Part shown: positions 1 through 7,435 of the stretch, piece after piece
How the letters are laid out: every line of letters starts with the position of its first letter
Position numbering within the stretch: the stretch's first letter is position 1
Assembly: GCA_030529725.1 (NCBI GenBank)
Contig: JAUMWI010000006.1
Span: 25,897-58,930, forward strand
Direction: 5' to 3'
Length of the DNA: 33,034 nucleotides
Source of the DNA: Eubacteriales bacterium
GTDB taxonomy: Bacteria > Bacillota > Clostridia > Oscillospirales > Oscillospiraceae
Made by a program: the position numbers and the translations under genes
The notes under the pieces: model-generated
Told to the model about the DNA's origin: nothing
What the model saw: the letters and a program-made list of their open reading frames with translations, nothing else
The model's database searches: none

Positions 1-78
1 ACAAAGGTTCCTATTGCACTTTGTGGACAGGTCTTGTATCATAAGCATCGGAAGCTTTCCAATATCCCACCCGCTTTG
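1..78 (+). other. 3' tail of an upstream plus-strand transcript, identity unknown
   Basis: This stretch precedes a good plus-strand terminator, so some transcript from outside the window ends here. Two frames are open from the left edge, one stopping at 91-93 inside the terminator stem and one at about 127. Neither translation resembles a protein I recognise. A structured RNA (for example the 3' end of a 6S-type RNA) is possible but is only a guess. Confidence 0.2.
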
Positions 79-107
79 GCCGCTGTCGTATGACGGCGGC
101 TCTTTTT
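79..107 (+). terminator. intrinsic terminator of an upstream plus-strand transcript
   Basis: A 9-bp stem (79-87 with 92-100, one G-U pair) has loop GTAT and is followed by TCTTTTTA. Its orientation fits a transcript entering from the left edge and converging on divIC. Confidence 0.7.
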
Positions 108-126
108 ATTCTGTCGCAAGGGCGTC

Positions 127-163
127 ATAAAAAATCAGCGAAGCGGCGCAGGCCGCTTCGCTG
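127..163 (-). terminator. intrinsic terminator after divIC
   Basis: A perfect 12-bp stem (136-147 with 152-163, loop of four) is followed on the minus strand by a T tract (complement of 128-134). It lies just past the divIC stop and would end the whole minus-strand cluster. Confidence 0.85.
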
Positions 164-169
164 AAGCGA

Positions 170-457
170 TTAGTTGCTGATGTCGTAAAAATCCTTTTCG
201 CCGGGGGTGACGTAGCCAAGCTGGTCGCGCGCCAGATCCTGCAGATACTCGGGATCGTTGGCTTTATCCAGGGCTGCCTCCAGCGAGGCGTTTTCCTGCC
301 GCTGCGCGGCAAGCTGATCCTCCAGACCGGTTTGCTCGGCCTGTGCAGACTCAATTTTACTTTGCATCCGAAGAAGCTCAACGCCCACGATGGTCAGGAG
401 CAGCAGAATCACGATGGCGGTAAGCGGACCGGTGCGTTTTTTTTGCCTTTCTGCCAT
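170..457 (-). CDS. divIC: septum formation initiator DivIC/FtsB family
   Basis: Small bitopic division protein of 95 aa. A basic N-terminus is followed by one membrane helix (about residues 10-26, AIVILLLLTIVGVELL), then a coiled coil (about 30-65) and a short acidic C-terminus with the family-typical ARDQLGYVTPGEKDF. In the divisome, DivIC partners FtsL and DivIB and links septal wall synthesis to the Z ring. The frame stays open to 514, but the ATG at 457 has AGGAGG 8 nt upstream and precedes MAERQKKRTG, so it is the start. The gene is last in the spoVB-mazG-HU-rqcP-yabP-yabQ-divIC order known from many Firmicutes. The yabQ frame runs over its first 80 nt, suggesting translational coupling. 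Family assignment is firm; regulation is inferred. Confidence 0.9.
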   Translation of the reverse strand: MAERQKKRTGPLTAIVILLLLTIVGVELLRMQSKIESAQAEQTGLEDQLAAQRQENASLEAALDKANDPEYLQDLARDQLGYVTPGEKDFYDISN

Positions 458-947
458 AGAAATGCTCCTCCTTTTGACCGTTTGCGCGGCGCGCCCCAAG
501 CGCAGATCGCTCATACGACTTTATTATAAAGCAGTTCTCGCAAAAAAGGAAGAGCCTTTTGCAAAGTTTGGTTAGTTTACCATAAAATGCACTGAAGTAG
601 CGGAACGGTAGGCGAAGGAGATGGAGCAATGCGAAGAGTGTTTCCGCCCAGAAGTCCCAAAGAGGGCGAAACAAGGGCGCGAGCAGGGCGAAGTAAACCA
701 CGGCTCCGAGCAGCGCACCGAAAAGCATATAGATTCGCAGCTCCCCTCCGCCGATGCGCAGCGCGAAAAAGAAGCAAAGCACGGCGAGGACGACGCAATA
801 GACAGCATCGAGGACTTCAGTAAGCAGGTGCAGTCGCCTTCGGCGCATACGAACGGCACGCAGCAGGTCGTAAAAAAGGGCGGCAGCAATGCCCAGCAGC
901 AAAGAGTAGAGCAGTGAGATTCCCTGCGCAGATAGCGACACGCCCAT
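378..947 (-). CDS. yabQ: spore cortex protein YabQ
   Basis: Membrane protein of 189 aa. Hydrophobic segments lie at about residues 8-30, 50-65, 73-95 and 98-112, and an RMRRRRLHLLTEVLDAVYC stretch is typical of the YabQ family. In Bacillus subtilis YabQ localises to the forespore membranes and is needed for cortex formation. The start ATG is 2 nt beyond the yabP stop. The last roughly 27 codons overlap divIC in another frame, and residues from about 135 on are basic and low in conservation. That tail may be genuine (family tails vary) or a product of a shifted stop. Function comes from family knowledge and position; the tail is the uncertain part. Confidence 0.82.
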   Translation of the reverse strand: MGVSLSAQGISLLYSLLLGIAAALFYDLLRAVRMRRRRLHLLTEVLDAVYCVVLAVLCFFFALRIGGGELRIYMLFGALLGAVVYFALLAPLFRPLWDFWAETLFALLHLLRLPFRYFSAFYGKLTKLCKRLFLFCENCFIIKSYERSALGARRANGQKEEHFYGRKAKKTHRSAYRHRDSAAPDHRGR

Positions 948-949
948 GA

Positions 950-1228
950 CTATCCCCCAAACAGGTGGGATAGAAAGCCGCCGCGTCCGCCGCCGAGCTC
1001 TTCGTAGCTGACGGAGTCGATGCGTCCGTCCACATGAAGCTCTCCGCCGTCAAGACTCAGCTTGCCGATGTGCAGATTTTCACCCTGCACGATCAGAGTC
1101 CCGGCGGAGGTGGACATCACGATCTCACCCTCATCAAAACGATCCACGTCCTCCACGCCCGAGACGGTGAGCTTTTCCCGTCCGTCAAGCTCCAGACGAT
1201 GCGGAGCGGAAGAGATATCATAGGTCAT
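950..1228 (-). CDS. yabP: sporulation protein YabP
   Basis: Soluble protein of 92 aa of the YabP/YqfC family, with the repeated short beta-strand pattern of the family (HRLELDGREKLTVSGVEDV, then GTLIVQGENLHIGKLSLDGG). In B. subtilis yabP lies in the yabPQ-divIC operon and acts during sporulation, probably in the mother cell. It is followed 2 nt later by yabQ. The ATG at 1228 has an AAAGGGTGATC ribosome site. A strong terminator lies 28 nt upstream, so the gene is probably not expressed simply by read-through from rqcP. The C-terminus is Gly-rich (GGGRGGFLSHLFGG). Confidence 0.88.
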   Translation of the reverse strand: MTYDISSAPHRLELDGREKLTVSGVEDVDRFDEGEIVMSTSAGTLIVQGENLHIGKLSLDGGELHVDGRIDSVSYEELGGGRGGFLSHLFGG

Positions 1229-1247
1229 AAACGATCACCCTTTCGTA

Positions 1248-1290
1248 ATAAAAAAACGCGCCTTTCATACGACATCATATGAAAGGCGCG
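1248..1290 (-). terminator. intrinsic terminator between rqcP and yabP
   Basis: A 12-bp perfect stem (1257-1268 with 1279-1290) is followed on the minus strand by a run of T (complement of 1250-1256). It separates the housekeeping part of the cluster from the sporulation genes yabP and yabQ. Confidence 0.85.
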
Positions 1291-1338
1291 TCCGATTTAG
1301 AAGAGAAAGGGCAGATGATTTGCATGAGACGGCAAAAT

Positions 1339-1584
1339 TCAGCAGGGTACTTCCCGGTAGAGAAGCGCAGCATCCGCTTTGCCGGCGGTCTCTGATACCT
1401 CCAACACTTCCACCGCAAGCGTTCGCTCGCCAAAATGGACGGCGATCACATCACCGACCTTGACATCATACGATGCGCGTGCGACCTTGCCGTTGACCGT
1501 AATTTTTCCAAGGTCACAAGCTTCGTTTGCAACAGTGCGGCGTTTAATGAGCCGTGAGACCTTGAGATATTTGTCGAGACGCAT
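1339..1584 (-). CDS. rqcP: RqcP (YabO/Hsp15-like) S4-domain ribosome quality-control factor
   Basis: Protein of 81 aa made of one S4 RNA-binding domain (residues about 1-60: MRLDKYLKVSRLIKRRTVAN, then GKITVNGKVARASYDVKVGD). In B. subtilis RqcP binds stalled 50S-peptidyl-tRNA complexes with RqcH and supports C-terminal alanine tailing. The length and the first 20 residues match that family closely. AGGAGG lies 6 nt before the ATG. It follows the HU gene by 65 bp with a stem-loop between, and a terminator lies downstream, so HU and rqcP may form the end of one transcript. Confidence 0.92.
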   Translation of the reverse strand: MRLDKYLKVSRLIKRRTVANEACDLGKITVNGKVARASYDVKVGDVIAVHFGERTLAVEVLEVSETAGKADAALLYREVPC

Positions 1585-1605
1585 AACAGTCCTCCTATAG
1601 CAAGA

Positions 1606-1627
1606 GGGAGCACCGAATGGTGCTCCC
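1606..1627. other. stem-loop between HU and rqcP
   Basis: A perfect 9-bp stem (1606-1614 with 1619-1627) has loop GAAT. T5 follows on the plus strand, but there is no plus-strand gene. On the minus strand, the direction of the genes, only TCTTG follows, so it is at best a weak attenuator or processing signal. Confidence 0.5.
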
Positions 1628-1649
1628 TTTTTGACACATTTAGAGTAAA

Positions 1650-1925
1650 TTACTTGGCGACGGCGTCCTTGAGAGCCTTGCCAGCCTTGAAAGCGGGGGT
1701 GTTGGAAGCGGGGATGGTGATGGATTCCTTGGTCTTGGGGTTGCGGCCGGTACGAGCGGCGCGATGCTTGACTTCGAAAGAGCCAAAGCCGACGAGTTGG
1801 ACCTTCTCGCCGTCCTTGAGAGCGGAAACGATGGAGTCGATGGTGGCGTTAACAACGAGTTCGGAATCCTTCTTGGAAATGTTAGCCTTTTCTGCAACAG
1901 CAGCAATGAGTTCGGTCTTGTTCAT
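1650..1925 (-). CDS. hup: DNA-binding protein HU
   Basis: Histone-like protein of 91 aa with the full HU fold. It starts [20 protein letters not shown], has the [21 protein letters not shown]-binding signature at about residues 46-63, and keeps the conserved arm with Pro ([18 protein letters not shown]). As a homodimer it bends and compacts DNA. AGGAGG is 8 nt before the ATG. Codon use is strongly biased to one codon per amino acid, as expected of a very abundant protein. It sits between mazG and rqcP, as in many Clostridia. Confidence 0.95.
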   Translation of the reverse strand: MNKTELIAAVAEKANISKKDSELVVNATIDSIVSALKDGEKVQLVGFGSFEVKHRAARTGRNPKTKESITIPASNTPAFKAGKALKDAVAK

Positions 1926-1975
1926 AATAAACCTCCTGAAAATTTCCCGGGTTGGGGTTGCCGGGTGTATATGAG

Positions 1976-1995
1976 CAAAAAACGAAATTCGTTTT
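1976..1995 (-). terminator. weak terminator-like hairpin at the mazG stop
   Basis: A 7-bp AT-rich stem (1979-1985 with 1989-1995) is followed on the minus strand by two further T. It overlaps the mazG stop codon. It is a weak candidate that could partly separate mazG from HU. Confidence 0.35.
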
Positions 1996-2792
1996 CAGTC
2001 ATCGGATTCATACTTGGCCGCGTCCCAAAGGGCGGTCAGCTCGGAAAGAGAGAGCTTGTCCATTGCGGTACCCTGTGCGTTCACAGTCTGCTCCACCTTG
2101 CGAAAACGATTTAGGAACTTTTCGCAGGTTTTGTGCAGTGCCTGCTCCGGGTCGACATCACAGAAGCGGCCGACCTTGACGGCGGCAAACAGAACGTCAC
2201 CAAGCTCTTCTTCAAAATTGGTTTGATCCAGCACGGCGGTGCGAAGCTCGGCAACCTCTTCTTCAAGTTTATCGAGCGCACCGTGGACATCGGCAAATTC
2301 AAAACCGGCTTTGGCGGCCTTGCCCTGCAGCTTGTCCGCGCGCCAGAGCGCAGGAAGAGAGCGGGCAACGGAATCCATCGCGTCAGCCGTGGTTTTCTGC
2401 CCCTTCTCCTCACGCTTGAGCTGGTCCCAGTTGATGAGTACTTCTTCACCGGTTTCGGCATGTTCGTTGCCGAAAATGTGCGGATGGCGGAAGATCAGCT
2501 TGCGGCAGATATGATCCGTCACATCGCTGAAGGTGAAGCGACCTGCGTCCTCCTCCATATGGACGTTGAAGAGAACCTGCATCAAAACGTCACCCAGCTC
2601 CTCGCACATCATGTCGGGATCATCGCGGTCAAACGCCTCGGCAGCCTCGTAAGCCTCCTCCAAAAAGTTGCGGCGGTTCGACAGATGCGTCTGCACGCGG
2701 TCCCAGGGACAGCCATCCGGTGCGCGGAGGATGCGGAGAATCGAGATCAGATCATCAAAGTCGTAATTGGCTTTCTTTTCAAAATGTACCAT
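1995..2792 (-). CDS. mazG: nucleoside triphosphate pyrophosphohydrolase MazG
   Basis: Protein of 265 aa with two tandem MazG domains. The N-terminal one shows the all-alpha NTP-PPase motif (LRAPDGCPWDRVQTHLS, then EEAYEAAEAF and CEELGDVLMQV, residues about 22-75). The second shows LEEEVAELR and FEEELGDVLFA (about 175-205). It hydrolyses nucleoside triphosphates to monophosphate and PPi (house-cleaning of non-canonical NTPs; in E. coli linked to (p)ppGpp/MazF stress). AAAGGA precedes the ATG. It lies 45 bp after spoVB and upstream of HU, the order conserved in Firmicutes. The length is that of the two-domain family. Confidence 0.93.
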   Translation of the reverse strand: MVHFEKKANYDFDDLISILRILRAPDGCPWDRVQTHLSNRRNFLEEAYEAAEAFDRDDPDMMCEELGDVLMQVLFNVHMEEDAGRFTFSDVTDHICRKLIFRHPHIFGNEHAETGEEVLINWDQLKREEKGQKTTADAMDSVARSLPALWRADKLQGKAAKAGFEFADVHGALDKLEEEVAELRTAVLDQTNFEEELGDVLFAAVKVGRFCDVDPEQALHKTCEKFLNRFRKVEQTVNAQGTAMDKLSLSELTALWDAAKYESDD

Positions 2793-2837
2793 ATTATTTC
2801 CTTTTATGCAAGGGTTTTTGTTTGTCTTGCAAGGCTT

Positions 2838-4448
2838 TTATCGAATTTTTAGCAGACGCGCAATTTTTTCGCCCTTGGGCAGGAGCGCCAGATCGTCCCG
2901 GGTGATGATCCGCATGGTCAGCACCAGAGCAACATACAGCACCACGGCAAAGCCGATCGCACCACCGACGCAGACAAGGAGGCTCAGCCGTGCGCTTGAG
3001 AGCACGATCATGCGGCGCAGCAGACGATACGCAAGCTTTGCGCCCTCCGCCATGAGGAACGAGGCGAGAAGCGGCTTTGCAAAAAGAGCGAAGTAGTTGG
3101 GTTTATCCTCCACCGTGCGCGTGACAAAAAAGAGGTTCAGCATGGCGGTGATCAAAAAGCAGACGAGTGTGCCGATGGGGGCGCCGTGAATATTGATCGA
3201 GGGAACAGCAACAAGATTGTAGTTCAGCGCAATCTTGACCACGCCGCCGATCAGCATGGTGATAATCGGTATGTTGACACGGCCGTAGCTCTGCAAAATG
3301 GAGTTTGTGATGAGCATGAGACAGACGAAAATGCTGGCAATGCCGAGCGTTGCAAGAAGCTGGCCGCCGAGTGAGGTGTCGTATTTGGAATAGAGCAGCA
3401 CAAAGATCGGCTCGGCAAGAGCCCAGAGACCGAAGCCCATCGGAAACGCGAGCAGAGCCGTCACACGCAGGGAAGAACCGATCACGCGCGCAGTATGCAC
3501 GCGGTCGCGGCGTGCCAGTGCTGCCGAAACCGCGGGAATGACCGAAGCTGTCAGCGCGATCATCAGGGAGGACGGCAGGTTGTAGAGCGTCATGCAGGCA
3601 GAGTAGTTTCCGTAGAGCGAACGGCTTTCGTCCAGCGTCAGACCGAGCGCGTTTTGCAGCTGTCCCTGGACAAGCGAGGTGTCGATGAGCGTGATAATGG
3701 ACACCATCGAGGACGAGAGCGTAATGGGAATGGCAATGGAAAGCAGACGGCGGAAAATCGCGCCCGAGCTGTCGCACACTTCGCGTGCATCGACCGACGG
3801 ACGGTGGCGCAGATAGTTCAATGCCATGTAGAGCAGCGAGACGATCGTGCCGATCGTCACGCCGAGGATCGCGCCGGCAGCGGCAATATAATCGGGATAG
3901 CCGGCGCGCAGCAGCCACAGGGCAAGCGCAAGACCGATCACAAGCTTGCACATTGCCTCAATGATCTGCGAGACGGCAGTCGGCGTCATGTGGAAGCAGC
4001 CCTGCGCATAGCCGCGGAAGGCAGAAAGACACCCGACGCAGATCACCGCAGGGGCAAGAGCGCGAATACCGTAGGCGGCGCGGGGATTGTTGAGAAGACC
4101 GGCAAGATAGTCATTTCCCCACCACATGAGGATAAACGAGATCACGCCAAGCGTGAGGAACACCGTGAATGACACGCGAAATACACGCAGCGCCTGTCTG
4201 TGCCTGCCGAGTGTGTTTGCCTCCGAGACCATCTTCGACAGCGCGACAGGAAGCCCCGCCGTCGAAACGGTGAGGAGGGTCGCATAGATGTTATAGGCGT
4301 TGCTGAAATCCGCCGCACCGGTTTCCCCGAGAATATTGAGCAGCGGGATTTTAAACACAGCACCGATGATCTTGACGATGACGATGCCGGCAGCCAGAAT
4401 GGCTGCGCCGCCGAGAAAGGATTGCTTCTTTTCCGTTGCCATACGCAA
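2838..4448 (-). CDS. spoVB: SpoVB-like polysaccharide/lipid flippase (MATE/MOP superfamily)
   Basis: Integral membrane protein of 536 aa with about 14 hydrophobic helices and the family opening FLGGAAILAAGIVIVKIIGA. It belongs to the PST/MurJ-like MOP exporters. SpoVB is needed for spore cortex formation in B. subtilis, probably by moving lipid-linked wall precursors. Its place before mazG-HU-rqcP-yabP-yabQ supports SpoVB over other flippases. Two starts are possible: TTG at 4448, 6 nt after AAAGG, or ATG at 4442, 12 nt after it. I give the longer one. The gene begins 63 bp after the purine nucleoside phosphorylase stop, across a small AT-rich hairpin. Confidence 0.85.
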   Translation of the reverse strand: MRMATEKKQSFLGGAAILAAGIVIVKIIGAVFKIPLLNILGETGAADFSNAYNIYATLLTVSTAGLPVALSKMVSEANTLGRHRQALRVFRVSFTVFLTLGVISFILMWWGNDYLAGLLNNPRAAYGIRALAPAVICVGCLSAFRGYAQGCFHMTPTAVSQIIEAMCKLVIGLALALWLLRAGYPDYIAAAGAILGVTIGTIVSLLYMALNYLRHRPSVDAREVCDSSGAIFRRLLSIAIPITLSSSMVSIITLIDTSLVQGQLQNALGLTLDESRSLYGNYSACMTLYNLPSSLMIALTASVIPAVSAALARRDRVHTARVIGSSLRVTALLAFPMGFGLWALAEPIFVLLYSKYDTSLGGQLLATLGIASIFVCLMLITNSILQSYGRVNIPIITMLIGGVVKIALNYNLVAVPSINIHGAPIGTLVCFLITAMLNLFFVTRTVEDKPNYFALFAKPLLASFLMAEGAKLAYRLLRRMIVLSSARLSLLVCVGGAIGFAVVLYVALVLTMRIITRDDLALLPKGEKIARLLKIR

Positions 4449-4485
4449 AAACGACCTTTACAAAAACATAAGATTTACGTCCGCC

Positions 4486-4506
4486 TGTCAAAAAGGTTTT
4501 TTGACA
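4486..4506. repeat. AT-rich inverted repeat, member of a small dispersed hairpin family
   Basis: A 9-bp stem (TGTCAAAAA with TTTTTGACA) lies between the nucleoside phosphorylase and spoVB. The right arm plus flank, TTTTTTGACAAGCTG, recurs in related form near 28934-28970, 32290-32321 and 32435-32450. On the minus strand it could act as a weak terminator. Confidence 0.5.
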
Positions 4507-4511
4507 AGCTG

Positions 4512-5336
4512 TTACATAGCTTCCAGACACCCGAGGATCAGTGCGGAAAAACGCGGGGCAGAGGCCTCCGCCGTCTCGTTGACCTCCGCACCGGACAGCG
4601 GTTGGGGCAAAACGCCTGCTGCCATGTTGGAGCACAGCGTCACGCCGAGAATTTCGTAGCCGCAGTGCGCAGCGACGATCGTCTCCGGCACGGTAGACAT
4701 ACCCACGGCGTCCGCGCCGAGAATGCGGGCTGCGCGCACTTCGGCAGGTGTTTCAAACTGTGGGCCGGGGAAGTACATATAAACGCCCTCGCGCAGCGTG
4801 AGCTTCTGCCTTGCGGCGACCTCGCGTGCAAGACCTATAAGGCGCGGCGTGTAAACGGCGGTCATATCAGGGAATCGGGTGCCGAATTCTGCAAGGTTGG
4901 GGCCGCGCAGAGGGCCGAAGTCAAAGAGCTTGATGTGGTCGGTAATGAGCATCAGATCACCGGCGGAAAAACCGGTGTTAACGGCGCCGGCGGCATTGGT
5001 GACGATCAGCTTGTCGGCACCCAGCAGACGCAGCACGCGCACGCCGTAGGCGGCCTCCTCCATCGAATAGCCCTCGTAGCAGTGCATTCGACCCTGCATG
5101 ACCGCAACGCGCTTTCCGCGCAGTGTCCCGAACACGAAGCGTCCCTTGTGGTCGGGCGCGGTGGAGGGGCGAAAGTGCGGAATCGTGCCGTAATCGACAT
5201 AAACGGGACTTTCCACCGTGTCACCGAGAAAACCGAGACCGCTGCCGAGAATCAGCAGGACTTCGGGAACGAATCCATGCAGTTTTTCGCGCAGAAAATC
5301 TGCGCTTTCCTGATAGTCGGAAAAGGTGAAATCCAT
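4512..5336 (-). CDS. purine nucleoside phosphorylase (trimeric PNP type)
   Basis: Enzyme of 274 aa that splits inosine or guanosine with phosphate into base and (deoxy)ribose-1-phosphate for purine salvage. Visible motifs are GSGLG (31-35), the phosphate-binding GRMHCYEG (82-89), TNAAG (113-117), GPQFET (191-196) and the family signature MSTVPE (213-218), followed by SNMAAG. These fit the low-molecular-mass trimeric PNP/MTAP class, and the TNAAG/MSTVPE set points to PNP (punA/pupG type) rather than MTA phosphorylase. AGGAGG precedes the ATG. It lies 30 bp downstream of hemZ in a run of minus-strand genes, and pairing with the (p)ppGpp and mazG genes gives the neighbourhood a nucleotide flavour. 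Confidence 0.92.
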   Translation of the reverse strand: MDFTFSDYQESADFLREKLHGFVPEVLLILGSGLGFLGDTVESPVYVDYGTIPHFRPSTAPDHKGRFVFGTLRGKRVAVMQGRMHCYEGYSMEEAAYGVRVLRLLGADKLIVTNAAGAVNTGFSAGDLMLITDHIKLFDFGPLRGPNLAEFGTRFPDMTAVYTPRLIGLAREVAARQKLTLREGVYMYFPGPQFETPAEVRAARILGADAVGMSTVPETIVAAHCGYEILGVTLCSNMAAGVLPQPLSGAEVNETAEASAPRFSALILGCLEAM

Positions 5337-5366
5337 AACTTCCTCCTTGTCTTCCTGCCCGCGGGG

Positions 5367-6839
5367 TTATTCTTGGGTCATCATATTGCAGTAGAATGCG
5401 GCAAAGGCATTGAGATTGGCGCGCCACTTCTCCGGACGCTCGATATATTCCTTGGGATACTTTGCGTTAAATGCGCGGGAAATATCCTGCACACCGACCA
5501 TTTTGGTCGAGCCGCCCGCACCGAGTGAGAGAATGGAGTGCAGTTCCTCCATAATGTAGATATTGTAAAGTCCCTCTGCGCCGGGCTTCGTCCAGCCGAC
5601 GTTCTCAAAGCTGCCGGACATGTATTTTTGGCGATAGAGATAGTAGGGGGCAAATCCATGTTTACGCAGTGTGGGGTTGGCATAGTCCAGCATGGCGGAA
5701 ACTTCTTCCGCACTCGGAATGCGGCTGCCCTCGAGCATGATGCGGCTGCCCTTCTTGAGCGACAGCGTGTGGACAGTAATATTGTCCGCACCCATGGCAA
5801 CCACCTCATCAAGCGAGCGGGCAAAGCCCTCGGCTGTGTCCTCGGGAAGTCCCGCGATCAAGTCCATGTTGACGTGCGGAAAGCCGGCGGCGCGCACCTG
5901 CTCCATAGCGCGGCGGATATCGTCTGCCTTGTGGCGGCGGCCGATGGCGGCGAGGACATTGTCCTCCATCGTCTGGGGATTGATGCTCACGCGCGTGGTG
6001 TTGTGTGCGCGCAAAACAGAAAGCTTTTCGGGATCGATAGTGTCGGGACGGCCGGCCTCGATCGTCAGCTCGGCAAGACCGCCGAAATCGAAATTCTTTT
6101 CCAGCGCGGTCAGCAGACGATCCATCTGCGGCGCTGTCAGCGTGGTGGGGGTGCCGCCGCCCATGTAGAAGGACTTGACATTCAGTCCGAGGTCACGCAC
6201 GAGCTGACCGGCGGAGACGGCCTCATCGCACAGCGCATCGAGATACGGCTCGACGAGGGCAAACGACTTTTCCACGCTCTGCGCCACGAATGAGCAGTAC
6301 GCACAGCGTGTCGGGCAGAACGGAATGCCGACATAGAGCGAAATGTCATTTGGCTCCAGTGCCGCAGCGGCCTTGATTCCGGCGTCGGCAGACTCCATTG
6401 CAAGGCGGATACGCTCGGGCGTAACAAAGTAAGTGTTTGCCAATTCGCGCTCGGCGTAAGCCTTGCCGCCCTCACGCAGAAGGGACATGGCAACCTTGGT
6501 CGGGCGCACACCGGTCAGACTTCCCCACGCCGGAGAAATGCCGAGCACTTTGCGTGCCGCGCCGAAAAAGCTCAGCCCGAGGGCGTGGCGGCGCTGCCCC
6601 TCGCGCTCATAGTCCGTGCCGGAGAGCGGATAGGTATAGCTGTTTTCCGCGTTCTTTCCGTCATAACCAAGCTCGGTGGTAAAACGAACGGAACCCGATT
6701 CCTCACACATTCGGACGATCGCCCAGCGTGTGTCGGCAGGCTCAATCGTGCCGTAGACGGGGCGCTCATCGGGGAAGAGCGTCAGCAGACTTTGCTCCAG
6801 CGCGTATTTTTCATCATGTCCAATCAGTTGAACTTTCAT
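5367..6839 (-). CDS. hemZ: coproporphyrinogen dehydrogenase HemZ-like radical SAM protein
   Basis: Radical SAM protein of 490 aa of the HemN/HemZ group. An N-terminal domain of about 165 residues carries GSLTGVRPTKV (106-116), typical of HemZ. The radical SAM barrel follows, with the cluster motif CPTRCAYC (175-182, CX3CX2C), and MGGGTPT with the SAM-contacting glycines further on. Known members are described as oxygen-independent coproporphyrinogen III dehydrogenases, but several HemN relatives are haem chaperones or methyltransferases, so the exact reaction is inferred. AAAGG lies 7-8 nt before the ATG. The gap to the metallo-hydrolase is 15 bp. The order relA-dtd-hydrolase-hemZ is common in Clostridia. 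Confidence 0.88.
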   Translation of the reverse strand: MKVQLIGHDEKYALEQSLLTLFPDERPVYGTIEPADTRWAIVRMCEESGSVRFTTELGYDGKNAENSYTYPLSGTDYEREGQRRHALGLSFFGAARKVLGISPAWGSLTGVRPTKVAMSLLREGGKAYAERELANTYFVTPERIRLAMESADAGIKAAAALEPNDISLYVGIPFCPTRCAYCSFVAQSVEKSFALVEPYLDALCDEAVSAGQLVRDLGLNVKSFYMGGGTPTTLTAPQMDRLLTALEKNFDFGGLAELTIEAGRPDTIDPEKLSVLRAHNTTRVSINPQTMEDNVLAAIGRRHKADDIRRAMEQVRAAGFPHVNMDLIAGLPEDTAEGFARSLDEVVAMGADNITVHTLSLKKGSRIMLEGSRIPSAEEVSAMLDYANPTLRKHGFAPYYLYRQKYMSGSFENVGWTKPGAEGLYNIYIMEELHSILSLGAGGSTKMVGVQDISRAFNAKYPKEYIERPEKWRANLNAFAAFYCNMMTQE

Positions 6840-6854
6840 AAGGCGACCTTTCCG

Positions 6855-7424
6855 TTACAGCAGATGCTGCACGGCAAATTTAAGATAAATGTTGTTTTTG
6901 CGCTCGCTCTCGAGCGTGGTGGCGTCCATGTGACCGGGATAGACCTGATAGTCGCCGGGAAGCGCAGCAAGGCGGCGGAGTGACTCGTACATGGTGCCTG
7001 CGTTGCCGCCGGGGAAGTCGGTGCGCCCCATGGAGCCGGCAAAGAGTGTATGACCGGGCGTGGTGATCACTTCGATCGTGAGAGAGCCGAGCGGCAGCGA
7101 GTCACCATCGTCATAGGTGCACAGATCGGGGATCATCTCAGAGAGCGGATAGGAATAGAAGCCGGTGCCGTTTGCGTCCTTGGGGTGGATATAGACCCTG
7201 GCATCGGGAAACGCCTTTTTGACTTCGGGGACGGCAAAGGTGTGGTCGCGGTGACCGTGCGTGATGAGGATATAGCGCAGCGTCACGTTCTGTTCCTTCA
7301 CAAACTGCTCCAGCATGGCGGCTTCATCACCCGGATCGATCAGCGCGGCATCGTTCGTCTGCTCGTCGATAAGCAAATAGCAGTTGGTCTCATAGGAGCT
7401 GACAATGCGGTGGTAAACTTTCAT
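6855..7424 (-). CDS. metallo-beta-lactamase-fold hydrolase (glyoxalase II-like) with internal deletion
   Basis: Protein of 189 aa of the YqgX/glyoxalase II-like group. The frame is open to 7547, but ATG 7424 (MKVYHRIV) has AAGGAGG upstream and starts where the family starts. Metal ligands seen are THGHRDH (55-61), GHT (124-126) and the late PGH (163-165). Family members normally have about 20 residues between TPGHT and LFAGS, including a GD whose aspartate bridges the two metals. Here the text runs TTPGHTLFAGSMGRTDFPGG without that block. The frame is intact, so this is a clean in-frame loss. The protein is probably catalytically impaired or inactive. It lies 11 bp after dtd and 15 bp before hemZ. 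Substrate is unknown even for intact relatives. Confidence 0.85.
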   Translation of the reverse strand: MKVYHRIVSSYETNCYLLIDEQTNDAALIDPGDEAAMLEQFVKEQNVTLRYILITHGHRDHTFAVPEVKKAFPDARVYIHPKDANGTGFYSYPLSEMIPDLCTYDDGDSLPLGSLTIEVITTPGHTLFAGSMGRTDFPGGNAGTMYESLRRLAALPGDYQVYPGHMDATTLESERKNNIYLKFAVQHLL

Positions 7425-7435
7425 CGGGAACCTCC

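Noticed and set aside
1-110. Coding tail of an upstream gene
   Set aside because: The open frames run into the terminator stem or beyond and yield no recognisable protein; kept only as an unknown transcript tail.
4200-5528. 442-codon plus-strand frame over spoVB and the nucleoside phosphorylase
   Set aside because: It spans two well-supported minus-strand genes and the gap between them; composition typical of an antisense shadow.
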